A stretch of 39,100 nucleotides of DNA from Candidatus Sumerlaeota bacterium (lineage in GTDB: Bacteria; Sumerlaeota; Sumerlaeia; Sumerlaeales; Sumerlaeaceae): NCBI GenBank assembly GCA_026398535.1, contig JAPLSQ010000064.1, positions 1 to 39,100 of the forward strand. Reading direction: 5' to 3'. The notes below the pieces were generated by a model, which saw nothing but the letters and a program-made list of their open reading frames with translations, was not told where the DNA came from and ran no database searches. Made by a program: the position numbers and the translations under genes. Every line of letters starts with the position of its first letter. The first letter of the stretch is position 1. Below, one piece after another: positions 24,711 through 33,964 of the stretch.

Positions 24711-25932
24711 TGCGCGGACGCGCCTCCCTGCCATTGAGCGCGTCGAGACCATAACAGAACGCCGCGCGCAGAATTCTCAAGCGCGCGGGGTCGCCGCCGG
24801 CTTCTGTCATCAGCTGGCGCATGCGCCCTGCAAATCGCCCCTCGATGCGCTTGCTGGATGTTTCATCATTGAGCATCGCGTCAATGTCGTAATCAGGCTC
24901 CAGCGCCGACTGGTCGACAATCAGGTGAAAACACTGAACATCGCACCATTCGGGATCAAAATCAAAACGCGTGATTTCCGGATGCGTGCGGCCCTCAAGC
25001 TGAACGAGCACGATGTCATCGGCGGACACGCCATGGTCGCGCAGCGCCGTGATGACGCGCCCGCGCGCGGCCGACGTGTTCGTCACTGAGGGATCGACCT
25101 GCGCCGTGAAGCGCAGGATCCGGCGCGAACTGACCGGAAGCAGCCGCAGGGCGTCGGGCGCCACGCCCCCCCGTCCAGCCTCGGCCACAATGACGCCATG
25201 TTCACCGGTTTCATCCAGCCTGCGCGCCACAGGCACGCCCGAATACGCTCCGCGAATGGCGCCGCCGGGGTCGGCAATCACCGAGTGCCTGTGATAATGT
25301 CCCAGAGCGGCATAATCGAATCCAGCAGCCACAAGCTCCGCGCTCGTGAAAGGCGCGGCCATCATCTGGTCTTCCCCGCGGCCGGCCAGCAGATCATCCT
25401 GTGATCCGTGCATCAAAAGAATGTTCAGCGTGTCATCGCGCTTGGGTTTCAGATCCGCAAGCATGCGCTCGCGGCGCGGACGGTTTTCTTCAAAACAGCA
25501 GCCATAGAATTCCACGCCCGGCAGCGCGTCGATGACCCGCCGATCGACGCGCGGCGAATTGAACACAACCACATTGGATGGATGTGTGCGGCCAACCTTG
25601 TTCACATAATAGGAAGGATGATGATAACTGAAGGCGTTGTACGGGTCGTGATTGCCGGGCGCGATGAGAACCGGCGTGGGCGCAAGCGATCCCAAAATGT
25701 CATAAATGGAGCTGGCGCTCTGCAAACCGACGGCTTCGTCATCCCACAAGTCGCCGGGACAAAGCACCACATCCACTTTCTCCTCCCGCGCGATTTCCGC
25801 CGCGCGCGCAAGCGCCACCTCGATGTCGCGGTTGATCCGCGCCTGCTTGGCGGGCGGAAAACCAAACTTCGACCCGGCAAGACCGCAACCGAGATGCAAG
25901 TCGGAAATTTGGAGGAAGCGCAATCTACGCAT
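24700..25932 (-). CDS. YhaO/SbcD-like (Mre11 family) metallophosphoesterase nuclease
   Basis: 410 residues. All calcineurin-type metal ligands are present in order: Asp11/His13 in SDLHLG, Asp61 in PGDLWDD, GNHD at 93-96, His175 in LLMHG, and His212/His214 in LGHYHRH. The C-terminal 150 residues form the capping and partner-binding region. Mre11/SbcD enzymes are Mn-dependent exo/endonucleases acting with a Rad50/SbcC-like ATPase; the partner is encoded directly downstream, with its ATG inside this gene's last codons. The pairing, length and partner type match YhaO-YhaN of Firmicutes better than SbcD-SbcC. It lies 69 bp after the TolB/TPR lipoprotein gene on the same strand. Confidence 0.9.
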   Translation of the reverse strand: MRRLRFLQISDLHLGCGLAGSKFGFPPAKQARINRDIEVALARAAEIAREEKVDVVLCPGDLWDDEAVGLQSASSIYDILGSLAPTPVLIAPGNHDPYNAFSYHHPSYYVNKVGRTHPSNVVVFNSPRVDRRVIDALPGVEFYGCCFEENRPRRERMLADLKPKRDDTLNILLMHGSQDDLLAGRGEDQMMAAPFTSAELVAAGFDYAALGHYHRHSVIADPGGAIRGAYSGVPVARRLDETGEHGVIVAEAGRGGVAPDALRLLPVSSRRILRFTAQVDPSVTNTSAARGRVITALRDHGVSADDIVLVQLEGRTHPEITRFDFDPEWCDVQCFHLIVDQSALEPDYDIDAMLNDETSSKRIEGRFAGRMRQLMTEAGGDPARLRILRAAFCYGLDALNGREARPRNVH

Positions 25933-26001
25933 AACCTCAGATACTCGTTATGCGGCGATTTATGACAATACTTTTTCTCTGCCCATGACTGACACCTTGT
26001 C

Positions 26002-28851
26002 TTACATGGTTTCGAGCAGCGTTTTGACCTGAACGGCAAGCGGCGAGTTCACAGGCAGTTTCTGTTGAAGCCCTTGAAGAGCTTCGTGCGCTTCAGCGGT
26101 TTTATAGCCTATGCGCAGGTGCTGTTCCGCGAGCTTGTAAGACAGCCATTGTTTTTCATAAGCGCCGCAAGCGGGCAGCGAGGCGATCTGCTCATACCAT
26201 CGCGCCGCGCCCCACGGATCAGAGTCGCGCTCATCGGCATAAGCCAGCTCAAGCATGGCTTTTTCACGAAGAAACATGGGCGCGTTTTCATCAACCGCTT
26301 CCAGAAGGCCCGCCCGCGCGTGATCAAAACGGCGCAGGTTGTCGAGCAGAATGGCCGCCTGGTAGGCCATAAGTTGCCGCCATGGCGAGCGCGCCGCGCG
26401 CTCGGAGTCATAAAGCCTGCCATATTCATTGATGGCGGGTACAAGGCGCTCCGGGTTCCATGCGGGATTCACAAGCTCGTCGCCGCCGCTTCGCCCGATT
26501 TCGATGATCCTGCGCAACAGGTCTGACTTGTCGGCCGTCAGCGCGCGGATCATTTCCGCGCGGAAACGCGCCTCGAAAAAGAATTCGAATTCACCAGGCT
26601 GATTCGCGCGCATGTATGCCAGCGCCTGATCGTACATGGTGAGCGCTTCGGCATAGAGCCCGCGCAGTTCCGCCTCGTGTCCGCGCAGCACCAGCAGCCG
26701 CGCGTAAGCATAATGCTCTCTCGCGTGCCGCTGGTCTTCGGGGATCTGCTGCCACGCGGCGATGGCGCCATCCGCCTCCCGCCGCCCCTGTTCTGGGCTG
26801 CCGCTCACCACCGCGAGCTTTGCCGCGGCAAGTCTCATCATGGTCCGCGCGTAAGGACTGGCGAGTTTCGCCTCGAGCCGCGGCCTGATGGACTCGTGAA
26901 GAAAAACCTGGCGGATGGAGGACTCAAGCCAGGGTTCTGCCTCGGGTCTGTCCAGATAATCCTGAAAAATGCCGGCCATGCCTTCGATTTCCGACTCGTC
27001 ATCGGGGAGTTTGAGCGTTTCATCAAGCAGCGCGCGCGCCTGCGCGAAATTGCCGTCTTGGATGTGAATCTGGAAAAGCTCGACCTTGGCCTGATCCGCA
27101 AGTTCCCCGCCCGCCGGAACGGCCTTCAAATAATGCTCAAAATAAGCCGCCCGCTGTGCTGGCGTCGGATTGAAAGGCCGCTGCGAGGGGCTGAAAAAAA
27201 AGACTTCGCGCTCGTAACCGTCCAGCGCGCGCAAATATTCCTCCCGCACCGCCTGATTGCCGGGATGGACGTCGAGAAGTTCGCCAAAGTATTGCGCCGT
27301 TGCCGGGAAATCCGCGTCGAGCCTGGCTTTCACCGCGCGTGCGTACATCCGCGCGAGGCGATCATCGCCCGCCCGCAGAACGTCGAGCGTGTGGAGCGCG
27401 GCCGGCGATATCTGGCTGCCGCGTCCCGCTTTTTTCATCAGCTCCTCATGGCGCTCAAGACATTCCCGGGCCCGGGAATCATCGTTCATCATGAACATGT
27501 GCGAATAACCGAGTACCTTCCATAACTCGGCCTCGGGCAGCATGGATGGAATGCGCCGCTGGCGAAGCATGGATTCGAGCATGCGCACGGCCTCCTTTGT
27601 CTGTCCGACGCGCGCGAGATTCGCGATGTAAAGGAAGTGCGCCATGAGAGGGTCCTCGGTGCGACGCACGCTCGCGGCCAGCTCCTTGTAAATGTCATAA
27701 GTCTTCCGCGCGCGCCCCTTTTGATAATACTCCTCGGCCAGGATGAACTTGTCCTGAAAATCAAACGCAAGGAACCGCGGATTGGCCAGACCGGCATCCG
27801 TTGCCGCAAGCAATTGGGATTGCACGACAAAGGCAATATCCCCCGCCGCCGGATTGGATGCGGGCAAAGAAATCCGGAAATTCGAGAAACTGAGCTGGTT
27901 GCTCAGTCCCGTCAGCAGGTTGCGCCTGATCAGATTGCCATCCCGTAAAAAATAGATGTAACGGTCGTGCGCGCCAAGAAACGGTTGAGTGATGGGAACG
28001 CTTTCCTGGATCAGTAATTTTTCATTTTGTGTTCCAAGGGTGATCATGCACACGCTGTTTGCCCATGATGCCGCGGCGCTTGCTGCCGGACGCTCCGCCG
28101 CGGACGCGGAAGCCGTGCCTCCGCCGGCAAGCCTTTCACGCATGAAAACGATCCGGTCGGAATTCCGCCCCCACGAAATGCTGCGCGGAACAAGACCAAT
28201 GATCTGTGTTTCCGAAGTGACTTTTTCCGTGCGGCGCGAAGCCAGATCATAAAGATAAATCTGCGGACGAAGAGCCTCAAATCCCGCAAAGGCCGCGCGG
28301 CGCCCGTCCGGCGATAGAACAGGCTGCACAATCTGCGAGGCAAGGGCGGCGAGCCGCTCCTTTGAACGGCTCCTGAAATGATGCGCGAACAGTTCCGTCC
28401 GGCCCTTGACCGTGGTCAGGAACAACAAATCGCCGTTGGGCAGGAAGATGGGATCGCTCTGGCGCGTGCGCGCCTCGGTGACCTGGGTTGTCCGTCCATC
28501 AAGATCCGTGATGTAAATATTCCATGACCCCGACGGATTGGCAGTATAGCCGATCCTGTCGCCAGAGACATTCCAGGACAGGGCGGGATCGCACACATGA
28601 TTCGGGACAATGGCGCGGGCGGATCGCTGGTTAAGGAACACGACACTCAGGCCGCGGTTGTCGCTGACATAAGCCAGTTTCTGCCCGCAGGGAGAATACA
28701 CAAGATTCCGGATGTGATCGTCCGGCAGACAGCCAGCCAGAAGGAACACCACGGCTGGCGCCACAACAGCGGGAATCCATCTCCTGGACCCCCTTGAAAC
28801 CAGAATGGGGCGAAAGAGCAATTGAATCACATTCAATTTATCATGAATCAT
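26002..28851 (-). CDS. TolB-like beta-propeller lipoprotein with TPR-rich C-terminus
   Basis: 949 residues. The N-terminus ends in a lipobox (VVFLLAGC, Cys about residue 41). Residues about 45-390 contain repeated PD40/WD40-like blades (LVYSPCGQKLAYVS, LSWNVSGDRIGYTA, PVLSPDGRRAAFAG, SISWGRNSDRIVFM) of the TolB propeller type, interrupted by an Ala/Ser/Gly-rich insertion at about 243-265. The remainder is alpha-helical with tetratricopeptide-like pairs such as AEEYYQKGRARKTYDIYKEL and YAEALTMYDQALAYM. A scaffold or sensor attached to a membrane and exposed to the periplasm is inferred. It precedes yhaO on the same strand, but a 69-bp gap leaves operon membership open. Confidence 0.75.
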   Translation of the reverse strand: MIHDKLNVIQLLFRPILVSRGSRRWIPAVVAPAVVFLLAGCLPDDHIRNLVYSPCGQKLAYVSDNRGLSVVFLNQRSARAIVPNHVCDPALSWNVSGDRIGYTANPSGSWNIYITDLDGRTTQVTEARTRQSDPIFLPNGDLLFLTTVKGRTELFAHHFRSRSKERLAALASQIVQPVLSPDGRRAAFAGFEALRPQIYLYDLASRRTEKVTSETQIIGLVPRSISWGRNSDRIVFMRERLAGGGTASASAAERPAASAAASWANSVCMITLGTQNEKLLIQESVPITQPFLGAHDRYIYFLRDGNLIRRNLLTGLSNQLSFSNFRISLPASNPAAGDIAFVVQSQLLAATDAGLANPRFLAFDFQDKFILAEEYYQKGRARKTYDIYKELAASVRRTEDPLMAHFLYIANLARVGQTKEAVRMLESMLRQRRIPSMLPEAELWKVLGYSHMFMMNDDSRARECLERHEELMKKAGRGSQISPAALHTLDVLRAGDDRLARMYARAVKARLDADFPATAQYFGELLDVHPGNQAVREEYLRALDGYEREVFFFSPSQRPFNPTPAQRAAYFEHYLKAVPAGGELADQAKVELFQIHIQDGNFAQARALLDETLKLPDDESEIEGMAGIFQDYLDRPEAEPWLESSIRQVFLHESIRPRLEAKLASPYARTMMRLAAAKLAVVSGSPEQGRREADGAIAAWQQIPEDQRHAREHYAYARLLVLRGHEAELRGLYAEALTMYDQALAYMRANQPGEFEFFFEARFRAEMIRALTADKSDLLRRIIEIGRSGGDELVNPAWNPERLVPAINEYGRLYDSERAARSPWRQLMAYQAAILLDNLRRFDHARAGLLEAVDENAPMFLREKAMLELAYADERDSDPWGAARWYEQIASLPACGAYEKQWLSYKLAEQHLRIGYKTAEAHEALQGLQQKLPVNSPLAVQVKTLLETM

Positions 28852-28902
28852 AAACGGAAAACACCGGGCAATTCACCAGAATCAGGCACAAATTGCATGT
28901 GA

Positions 28903-28933
28903 TTGAAACAAACATCATTCGATTCGATATAAA
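28903..28933 (+). promoter_or_regulatory. candidate promoter for the ThiE/TenI-like gene
   Basis: TTGAAA at 28903-28908 and TATAAA at 28928-28933 each match consensus at five of six positions, but the 19-bp spacer is long. It lies in a short AT-rich divergent region, 42 nt before the ATG at 28976. No TPP riboswitch-like structure is visible there. Confidence 0.35.
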
Positions 28934-28975
28934 ATTGGCAGTCTCCCGCATGCACAGTTCCAAAAAGGTTGCGAT

Positions 28976-29704
28976 ATGACGCACCATTTCAAACTCTATC
29001 TTATCACCGGCGAAGCCATGCGCCCCGATGATAAGCTTGCCTTGCGGGTGGATGCGGCGCTCGAGGGCGGCGCGGATGCCGTGCAGTTTCGTGAAAAAAG
29101 CGCGCCGCTCCGCCAATGCGCGGCCGCTTTTACAGCCATTTCCCGCGTCTGCCGCGCCCGCAATGTGCCGCTCTTTCTGAATGCGTGGCTTGCGGGAAAA
29201 TTCCAGATCGGCGCGCCCTTTGACGGCATTCATTGCGGGATCGACAACCTGCCGGCGGATTTCAGAATCGCGTTCAAAAAATGCCTTGTGGGCGGCAAGC
29301 ATGGCGCCCTGTCAATCCATGACGCATGGCGTCGGGCGCTCATTTCAAGCGGCGTTCATGTGCCCAGCGCCCTCGTCATCGGCTATTCGGCGCACGAAAT
29401 CAGCGAGGCGCGGATCGCTCTGGAATGCGGCGCGGATTTTGTGACCATGAGCCCCGTCTACCCAACACCCTCCAAGCAGGGCATCCTTGAGGCGCGCGGC
29501 CCCGAATGGATCCGCAAAGCGCGAACAAGCCTTGCCGGGGCGCGCATCATCGCGCTTGGGGGCATCAGCGTCGAAAACGCGGCGGATGTCATGCGCGCCG
29601 GCGCCAGCGGCATCGCGGTGATCCGAGCCATCATGGCCGCGCCAGACCCGAGCGAAGCCGCACGACGGCTCAATGACTGTGTCAATAATCCCCCGGCTTC
29701 CTGA
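28976..29704 (+). CDS. thiamine phosphate synthase / TenI family protein (divergent)
   Basis: 242 residues, slightly longer than ThiE (about 210-220). TIM-barrel landmarks in order: LYLITGE, VQFREKSAPL (canonical VQLREK), PLFLNAW (canonical PLxIND), FDGIHCGIDNLP (canonical GVHLGQxDxP), GYSAHEISEA, MSPVYPTPSKQG (phosphate loop) and IIALGGISVENAADV. Residues that bind metal-pyrophosphate in ThiE, the Asp of IND and the Asp of GQxD, appear to be Ala and Asn here, so true thiamine phosphate synthesis is doubtful. A TenI-like aminothiazole tautomerase (using the His of GYSAH) or another role is possible. No other thiamine genes are in the window. Confidence 0.75.
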   Translation: MTHHFKLYLITGEAMRPDDKLALRVDAALEGGADAVQFREKSAPLRQCAAAFTAISRVCRARNVPLFLNAWLAGKFQIGAPFDGIHCGIDNLPADFRIAFKKCLVGGKHGALSIHDAWRRALISSGVHVPSALVIGYSAHEISEARIALECGADFVTMSPVYPTPSKQGILEARGPEWIRKARTSLAGARIIALGGISVENAADVMRAGASGIAVIRAIMAAPDPSEAARRLNDCVNNPPAS

Positions 29705-29813
29705 CATGCCTCACGCCATTCATCACAAAGAATAATGTGTCGTTCCGTCCGGGGGAGCCGGCATCATGGCGCGGACAAACACGACTTCACCGCGAAACCT
29801 CCGCACTGATCGC

Positions 29814-30200
29814 TCAAGCAATAATCTTGCAGATTTCAGCCAGATCGCGCCGCAGTTCAGTGAGCGAGGAATTAATCCGGCGCACACGATGCGAGCCGGG
29901 CCGCGCGCCCTCGAAAGATTTCACCTGCGCCTGCCCGCCTTCGCACATGACCTTGAGCTGTTTGCGCGCGCCGGCAATCGTGAATTTTTCATCATAGAGC
30001 AGACGCTTGATCTGAAGGATGATTTCAATGTCGCCCTTGCGGTAGCGCCGCTGATCATGTTCATCCTTCTCCGGCGTCAGCATGGGAAATTCCGTTTCCC
30101 AGTAGCGCAGCACGTACGGCTTCACCTGCGTCAGCGTCGACACCTCATTGATCTTGTAAAACAGCTTGTCGGGTATCTGTATCTGCTCGACTACGCTCAT
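29814..30200 (-). CDS. MerR-family transcriptional regulator
   Basis: 128 residues with AAGGAGAA about 9 nt before the ATG at 30200. The winged-helix DNA-binding domain covers about residues 14-85: [25 protein letters not shown] (HTH with the RYWE motif), then [32 protein letters not shown]. The remainder is a short helical dimerisation segment with no effector domain and no Cys cluster, so metal sensing is not indicated. This compact form is widespread and its regulon is unknown. It lies downstream of, and on the same strand as, the WecA-like gene, separated by 104 bp. Confidence 0.88.
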   Translation of the reverse strand: MSVVEQIQIPDKLFYKINEVSTLTQVKPYVLRYWETEFPMLTPEKDEHDQRRYRKGDIEIILQIKRLLYDEKFTIAGARKQLKVMCEGGQAQVKSFEGARPGSHRVRRINSSLTELRRDLAEICKIIA

Positions 30201-30304
30201 CAGCTTTCATTCTCCTTCAACGGTTATAACAACGGGAACAGGAATTTGAGGTTAAGCTGTATGCATCATACGGCAGGCACCATAACGGGATAAACACGAC
30301 GGTA

Positions 30305-31318
30305 TCAAGTTTTTTTTTCGCGGCCGGCATGTTCGAGCAGAAAGATGACCACGAAGAACAACACGGCCTGCAGGAGCGCCAGCGCGGCGCCCGCCCAGTC
30401 AAGCCAGCGCAGATTGACCGCCGAAAAATGGTTCTGGTCGCCTTTCATGAGCGGCAGGCCGCGCCGCCACCGGATGAGCAGAACCGAGACCGTGTCAAAA
30501 ATCGGCACGCCGAGAACGATGAGGGGAGCCACCACCGGCAGTTGCGTGGGCACACCCGCGCGGTAGTATGTCACCAGCGTGCTCAATGCCGCCAGCATGT
30601 AACCGATGAACATCGACCCGCTGTCGCCCATGAACAACCGCGCGCGCGGAAAATTGTGCGGCAGAAAACCCGCCAGCGACCCAATGAACAACGCAAAGAT
30701 GGCCATCATGAAGTATTCATTCCCGCCGCGCGAGATCAGGTAGAAATTCAGCGCGGCGAACAACGCCACGCCAGCGCTCAAACCGTTCATGTTGTCGATA
30801 AAATTGAACGCGTTGGCCAGCAGCACAATCCACCCGATGGTCAGCAGCGCGCCAAGGAAATCGCCCGGAATGAAAAATTTTATGCGTACGCCCGCCAGCA
30901 CAAGCGGCAGCGCGGCAATAATCTGCAGAAGCAGTTTTACGCCCGGACGCAGGTTGCGCCTGTCATCGACGAGCCCTGTGACAAACAAGATCACGGCGCC
31001 GGCGATGAGGGCGGTCAGCTTGCCGCCCACAAACCCAATGTTGCCAAGATAATTCCGGATTTCATCAGGCACAAACACGGCATTCTTCAGCACACGCGCA
31101 AGGACAATGTCAGCCCCGAGAGCCAGCATGAACGCAGCGAAGATTCCCGCGCCCCCGCAACGCACCATGGGTTTCTCGTGAATCTTTGCCGGATTAACGG
31201 CATCCACAAAACCGAAACGCCCGCCAAGCCGCCGCGCAAGCGCGACCAGAACAAGCGCAAACACGAACGCTTCGAAAGCGATCAGCGCATAGAAAATGTC
31301 AAGCCATGGCCAGCTCAC
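30305..31318 (-). CDS. WecA/TagO-like undecaprenyl-phosphate sugar-1-phosphate transferase (MraY family)
   Basis: 337 residues from a GTG at 31318, with about ten or eleven membrane spans. Family motifs in order: LVDDRRNLRPGVKLL (Mg-binding Asp pair), NAFNFIDNMNGLSAG (nucleophile-region Asp), RARLFMGDSGSMFIG, GVPIFDTVSVL and a KGDQNHFS segment near the end. Such enzymes transfer GlcNAc-1-P or a related sugar phosphate to undecaprenyl phosphate at the inner membrane, starting O-antigen, teichoic acid or other glycan synthesis. It is too divergent from MraY to be the peptidoglycan enzyme. It is divergent from the DUF5009 gene; no glycosyltransferases are adjacent, so the pathway is open. Confidence 0.88.
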   Translation of the reverse strand: MSWPWLDIFYALIAFEAFVFALVLVALARRLGGRFGFVDAVNPAKIHEKPMVRCGGAGIFAAFMLALGADIVLARVLKNAVFVPDEIRNYLGNIGFVGGKLTALIAGAVILFVTGLVDDRRNLRPGVKLLLQIIAALPLVLAGVRIKFFIPGDFLGALLTIGWIVLLANAFNFIDNMNGLSAGVALFAALNFYLISRGGNEYFMMAIFALFIGSLAGFLPHNFPRARLFMGDSGSMFIGYMLAALSTLVTYYRAGVPTQLPVVAPLIVLGVPIFDTVSVLLIRWRRGLPLMKGDQNHFSAVNLRWLDWAGAALALLQAVLFFVVIFLLEHAGREKKT

Positions 31319-31519
31319 AGATCACCGTTTCACGTTTATTGATATGATCATGGAAAATGCTATTAGTCAAACCGATTCCATCATCTGTCTGAATGGGAAA
31401 AAGGGCCATATCAAGGCGACATTCTGCGCTTCGGTCCCGGCGGCGCTCCGCAACAACAGTTGATTGCCCGTTTTGATGTTGTATAAGCGGGGGGAATTGT
31501 CAGTGAAGGAAAACCGCCT

Positions 31520-33013
31520 TTGAACGACGCAATCTCCCGTCAGCCTGTCTCCGGATCTGTGCCGCGGCGCGCCATTGCGCTTGACGCGTTGCGGGGCTTT
31601 GCCATCCTGACGATGGTGCTGTCGGGACTGCAACCCTCCCTTCTGCCCGCATGGATGTGCCACGCGCAGGAGCCGCCGCCGAGCGGGATCGACAATCCCT
31701 ATCTGCCCGGCATTACCTGGGTTGATCTCGTGTTTCCTTTCTTTCTGTTTGCGCTGGGCGCGGCGATTCCGCTGGCGCTCAGGCGACGGATCGAGCGCGG
31801 TATGACGCGCTGGCAGGCCGCCAGCGCGGTTCTGAAACGCGGCTTTCTGCTCGCGTTCTTTGCCATCTTCCAGCAGCATTGCAATCCGTATAGTCTCAGC
31901 GGCAGTCCGACGGCCATAAACTGGGCGGTCGGCCTTGCGGCCTTCGCGCTGATGTTTGCGATCTGGGCGCGGCTGCCTGATCGATGGAGCGCCGCCGCGC
32001 ACTGGGCCGTGCGCGCAGCCGGGTGGGCGGGCGCCTTCGCGCTGCTGGCTGTCCTGCATTATCCGGACAAGGATCATCCGGGCTTCTGGCTCGGCCGCAG
32101 CAACATCATCCTGCTCGTGCTTGCCAATGCCGCCGTGGCGGGTTCGCTCATCTGGCTCTTCACGCAAAACAATGTCCTTTTGCGCCTGGCTGTGCTGTTG
32201 CTTGGTTTCGGCATTCACCTGTCGCGCTATCAGCCCGGCTGGGTGTATGATCTCACGGAATGGTCGCCGGCGGGATGGCTTGTTCAATGGCGTTTCTGCA
32301 AATACTTGTTCATCGTGATTCCCGGCACAATCGCGGGGGACATGATCGAAGCCTGGTTGCGCAGGCCGGAGGGGGACGGAAACGGGGCGTGGAGACGGCC
32401 GCGGCTGTGGGCCGCCGCGCTTGTGCTGCTGGCGTTTGTGCCTGTCAACCTTATCGGCCTTCAACCACCGAGCACGGCCGGTCTGCGTCTCGTGTTCGAG
32501 GCCGGGCCGCATGCGCGGATGGTTGCGGGGACTGTGATCGCCAATCTTGTCCTGTGCGCGATTGGCGCGCTGCTGTTGCGCAATCCCGCCGGCGCGACCG
32601 AGCGGTTTCTGAGCAGACTCTTTCTCTGGGGATGTTACTGGCTGGCGCTTGGGTTCCTCCTGGAGCCATACCAGGGAGGGATAAAGAAAACATGGGCCAC
32701 AATGAGTTATTATTTCGTGACCAGCGGTCTGGCCATCTTCACGATCATGGGTTTCACGATTCTTGCCGACATGCTGGGCCGCGCGCGATGGCTGCGCCTG
32801 CTTGCCGGCAACGGCCAGAATCCCATGATCGCCTATGTGGGCGCAGGCAACTTTGTCCTGCCGATCCTCGGTCTCACTGGCCTCATCCCTGTTCTTGATC
32901 AGCTCACCGGGTCCGGCCCGTGGCTTGGCGAATTGCGCGCCGTTGTTTACACACTGCTCGTGGCGCTTATGGTGTGTGTCTTCACGCGCATGAAAATATT
33001 CTGGAGGACATGA
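31520..33013 (+). CDS. DUF5009 multi-pass membrane protein (acyltransferase-like, HGSNAT/YeiB relatives)
   Basis: 497 residues from a TTG at 31520 with AAGGA at 31506-31510, 9 nt upstream; no in-frame ATG near it gives a better start. RRAIALDALRGFAIL is the motif opening the DUF5009/HGSNAT-like membrane acetyltransferase group, followed by FPFFLFALGAAIPLALRRR. About eleven or twelve hydrophobic segments follow, with GNGQNPMIAYVGAGNFVLP late in the sequence. Relatives transfer acetyl groups across membranes to amino sugars; here that is an inference. An annotation in the opposite strand (31367-32512) is a shadow. Confidence 0.85.
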   Translation: MNDAISRQPVSGSVPRRAIALDALRGFAILTMVLSGLQPSLLPAWMCHAQEPPPSGIDNPYLPGITWVDLVFPFFLFALGAAIPLALRRRIERGMTRWQAASAVLKRGFLLAFFAIFQQHCNPYSLSGSPTAINWAVGLAAFALMFAIWARLPDRWSAAAHWAVRAAGWAGAFALLAVLHYPDKDHPGFWLGRSNIILLVLANAAVAGSLIWLFTQNNVLLRLAVLLLGFGIHLSRYQPGWVYDLTEWSPAGWLVQWRFCKYLFIVIPGTIAGDMIEAWLRRPEGDGNGAWRRPRLWAAALVLLAFVPVNLIGLQPPSTAGLRLVFEAGPHARMVAGTVIANLVLCAIGALLLRNPAGATERFLSRLFLWGCYWLALGFLLEPYQGGIKKTWATMSYYFVTSGLAIFTIMGFTILADMLGRARWLRLLAGNGQNPMIAYVGAGNFVLPILGLTGLIPVLDQLTGSGPWLGELRAVVYTLLVALMVCVFTRMKIFWRT

Positions 33014-33052
33014 AGGGAGAGCGCTGGCATCGCGGCCGGCGTGGGGAGGCGG

Positions 33053-33826
33053 TTAATCGGTCAGTTCAAAGGTGACGCTGACGGCTGCGTTGACGCTGAT
33101 CATGCCAAGCGGCGTGGGGCCTGTATCGGAAGCGGCCTCGCCCGCCGCGCCGGGCGCCATCGAGCTGACATTCTGCGAGACGTTCTGTGCGGCGTATCCG
33201 CCCCACCAACTGTAATAGGGCGAGTAGGAAGCGGCATTTTCCTGAATGGACACGGGCCTGCCGATTTGTTCGCCGAGCTGAGCGGCGAGCAGATGCGCTT
33301 TCTCCTTTGCGGCCTTGATGGCAAGCGTGCGCGCGTTGTCGCGGTGTTTGCGAAGCTCGGTGGTGCGGAAATTGACGCCGTTGATGTTGTTGACCCCTGC
33401 CGCGAGCGCGTCGGATATGATTTTCTCAAGCTTGGAGGTGTCCTTGAGTGTCACGCTGATGCCTTTGCGGGCGAAAAAGCCCGCGAAAAACCGGTTGTCG
33501 CCTTTTTCTATGTAACGCGGTTCGTAGCTGATGTTGTCGGTTTGAACGAACTTGGACTCGATGCCGTTCGCTTTGATCAGCTCGATGGCCTTGCTCACAA
33601 TCGTGTCATTGGCCTGCTTGGCATCCTCGAGTTTTCTGGTCGATGAAGTTTCCACGCCAAACGAGACAACGACCTCATCGGGGATGACGCGCACCTCGGC
33701 ATTGCCGGTGACGGCGATCGTGCGGCGCTCAGGACATTCGCCGCACTTTGCGGCCGGGGCGGGGGTTGTTTGAAGTAGCGACACGCAAGCGAGGGAGGAC
33801 AGGAAAGATAAAGTTTCGATTTTCAT
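33053..33826 (-). CDS. SIMPL (DUF541) domain protein, secreted
   Basis: 257 residues. Signal peptide at about 1-26 (LSSLACVSLLQTTPAPA). The mature part follows the SIMPL pattern: RTIAVTGNAEVRVIPDEVVVSFGVET, FVQTDNISYEPRY and ISVTLKDTSKLEKIISDALAAGVNNINGVNF, then the LRKHRDNARTLAIKAAKEKAHLLAAQLG helix, and a final beta strand VNAAVSVTFEL. DUF541 proteins are periplasmic and sometimes oligomerise into chambers or link to kinase signalling; no specific role is certain. It converges on DUF5009 with a 39-bp gap. Confidence 0.9.
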   Translation of the reverse strand: MKIETLSFLSSLACVSLLQTTPAPAAKCGECPERRTIAVTGNAEVRVIPDEVVVSFGVETSSTRKLEDAKQANDTIVSKAIELIKANGIESKFVQTDNISYEPRYIEKGDNRFFAGFFARKGISVTLKDTSKLEKIISDALAAGVNNINGVNFRTTELRKHRDNARTLAIKAAKEKAHLLAAQLGEQIGRPVSIQENAASYSPYYSWWGGYAAQNVSQNVSSMAPGAAGEAASDTGPTPLGMISVNAAVSVTFELTD

Positions 33827-33964
33827 GGTAAGACCATCGTGCGGGCGCGGGCGGGCTTGTCAATCCTTATGATTCGTGGCGGAATGCTTTGACTGGCAGG
33901 AAAATCGCGCTCTACATGAATCTCATCTGATGCTTCTCCATTATATTTTTATGGGAAAACAGCC

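Noticed and set aside
28852..28975. TPP riboswitch upstream of the ThiE-like gene
   Set aside because: The 124-bp leader is AT-rich and too short, and the conserved thi-box words were not found.
31367..32512. 381-codon minus-strand ORF opposite DUF5009
   Set aside because: Low-complexity Arg/Gln/Pro-rich translation with no motifs; it is the antisense shadow of a well-supported membrane protein gene.
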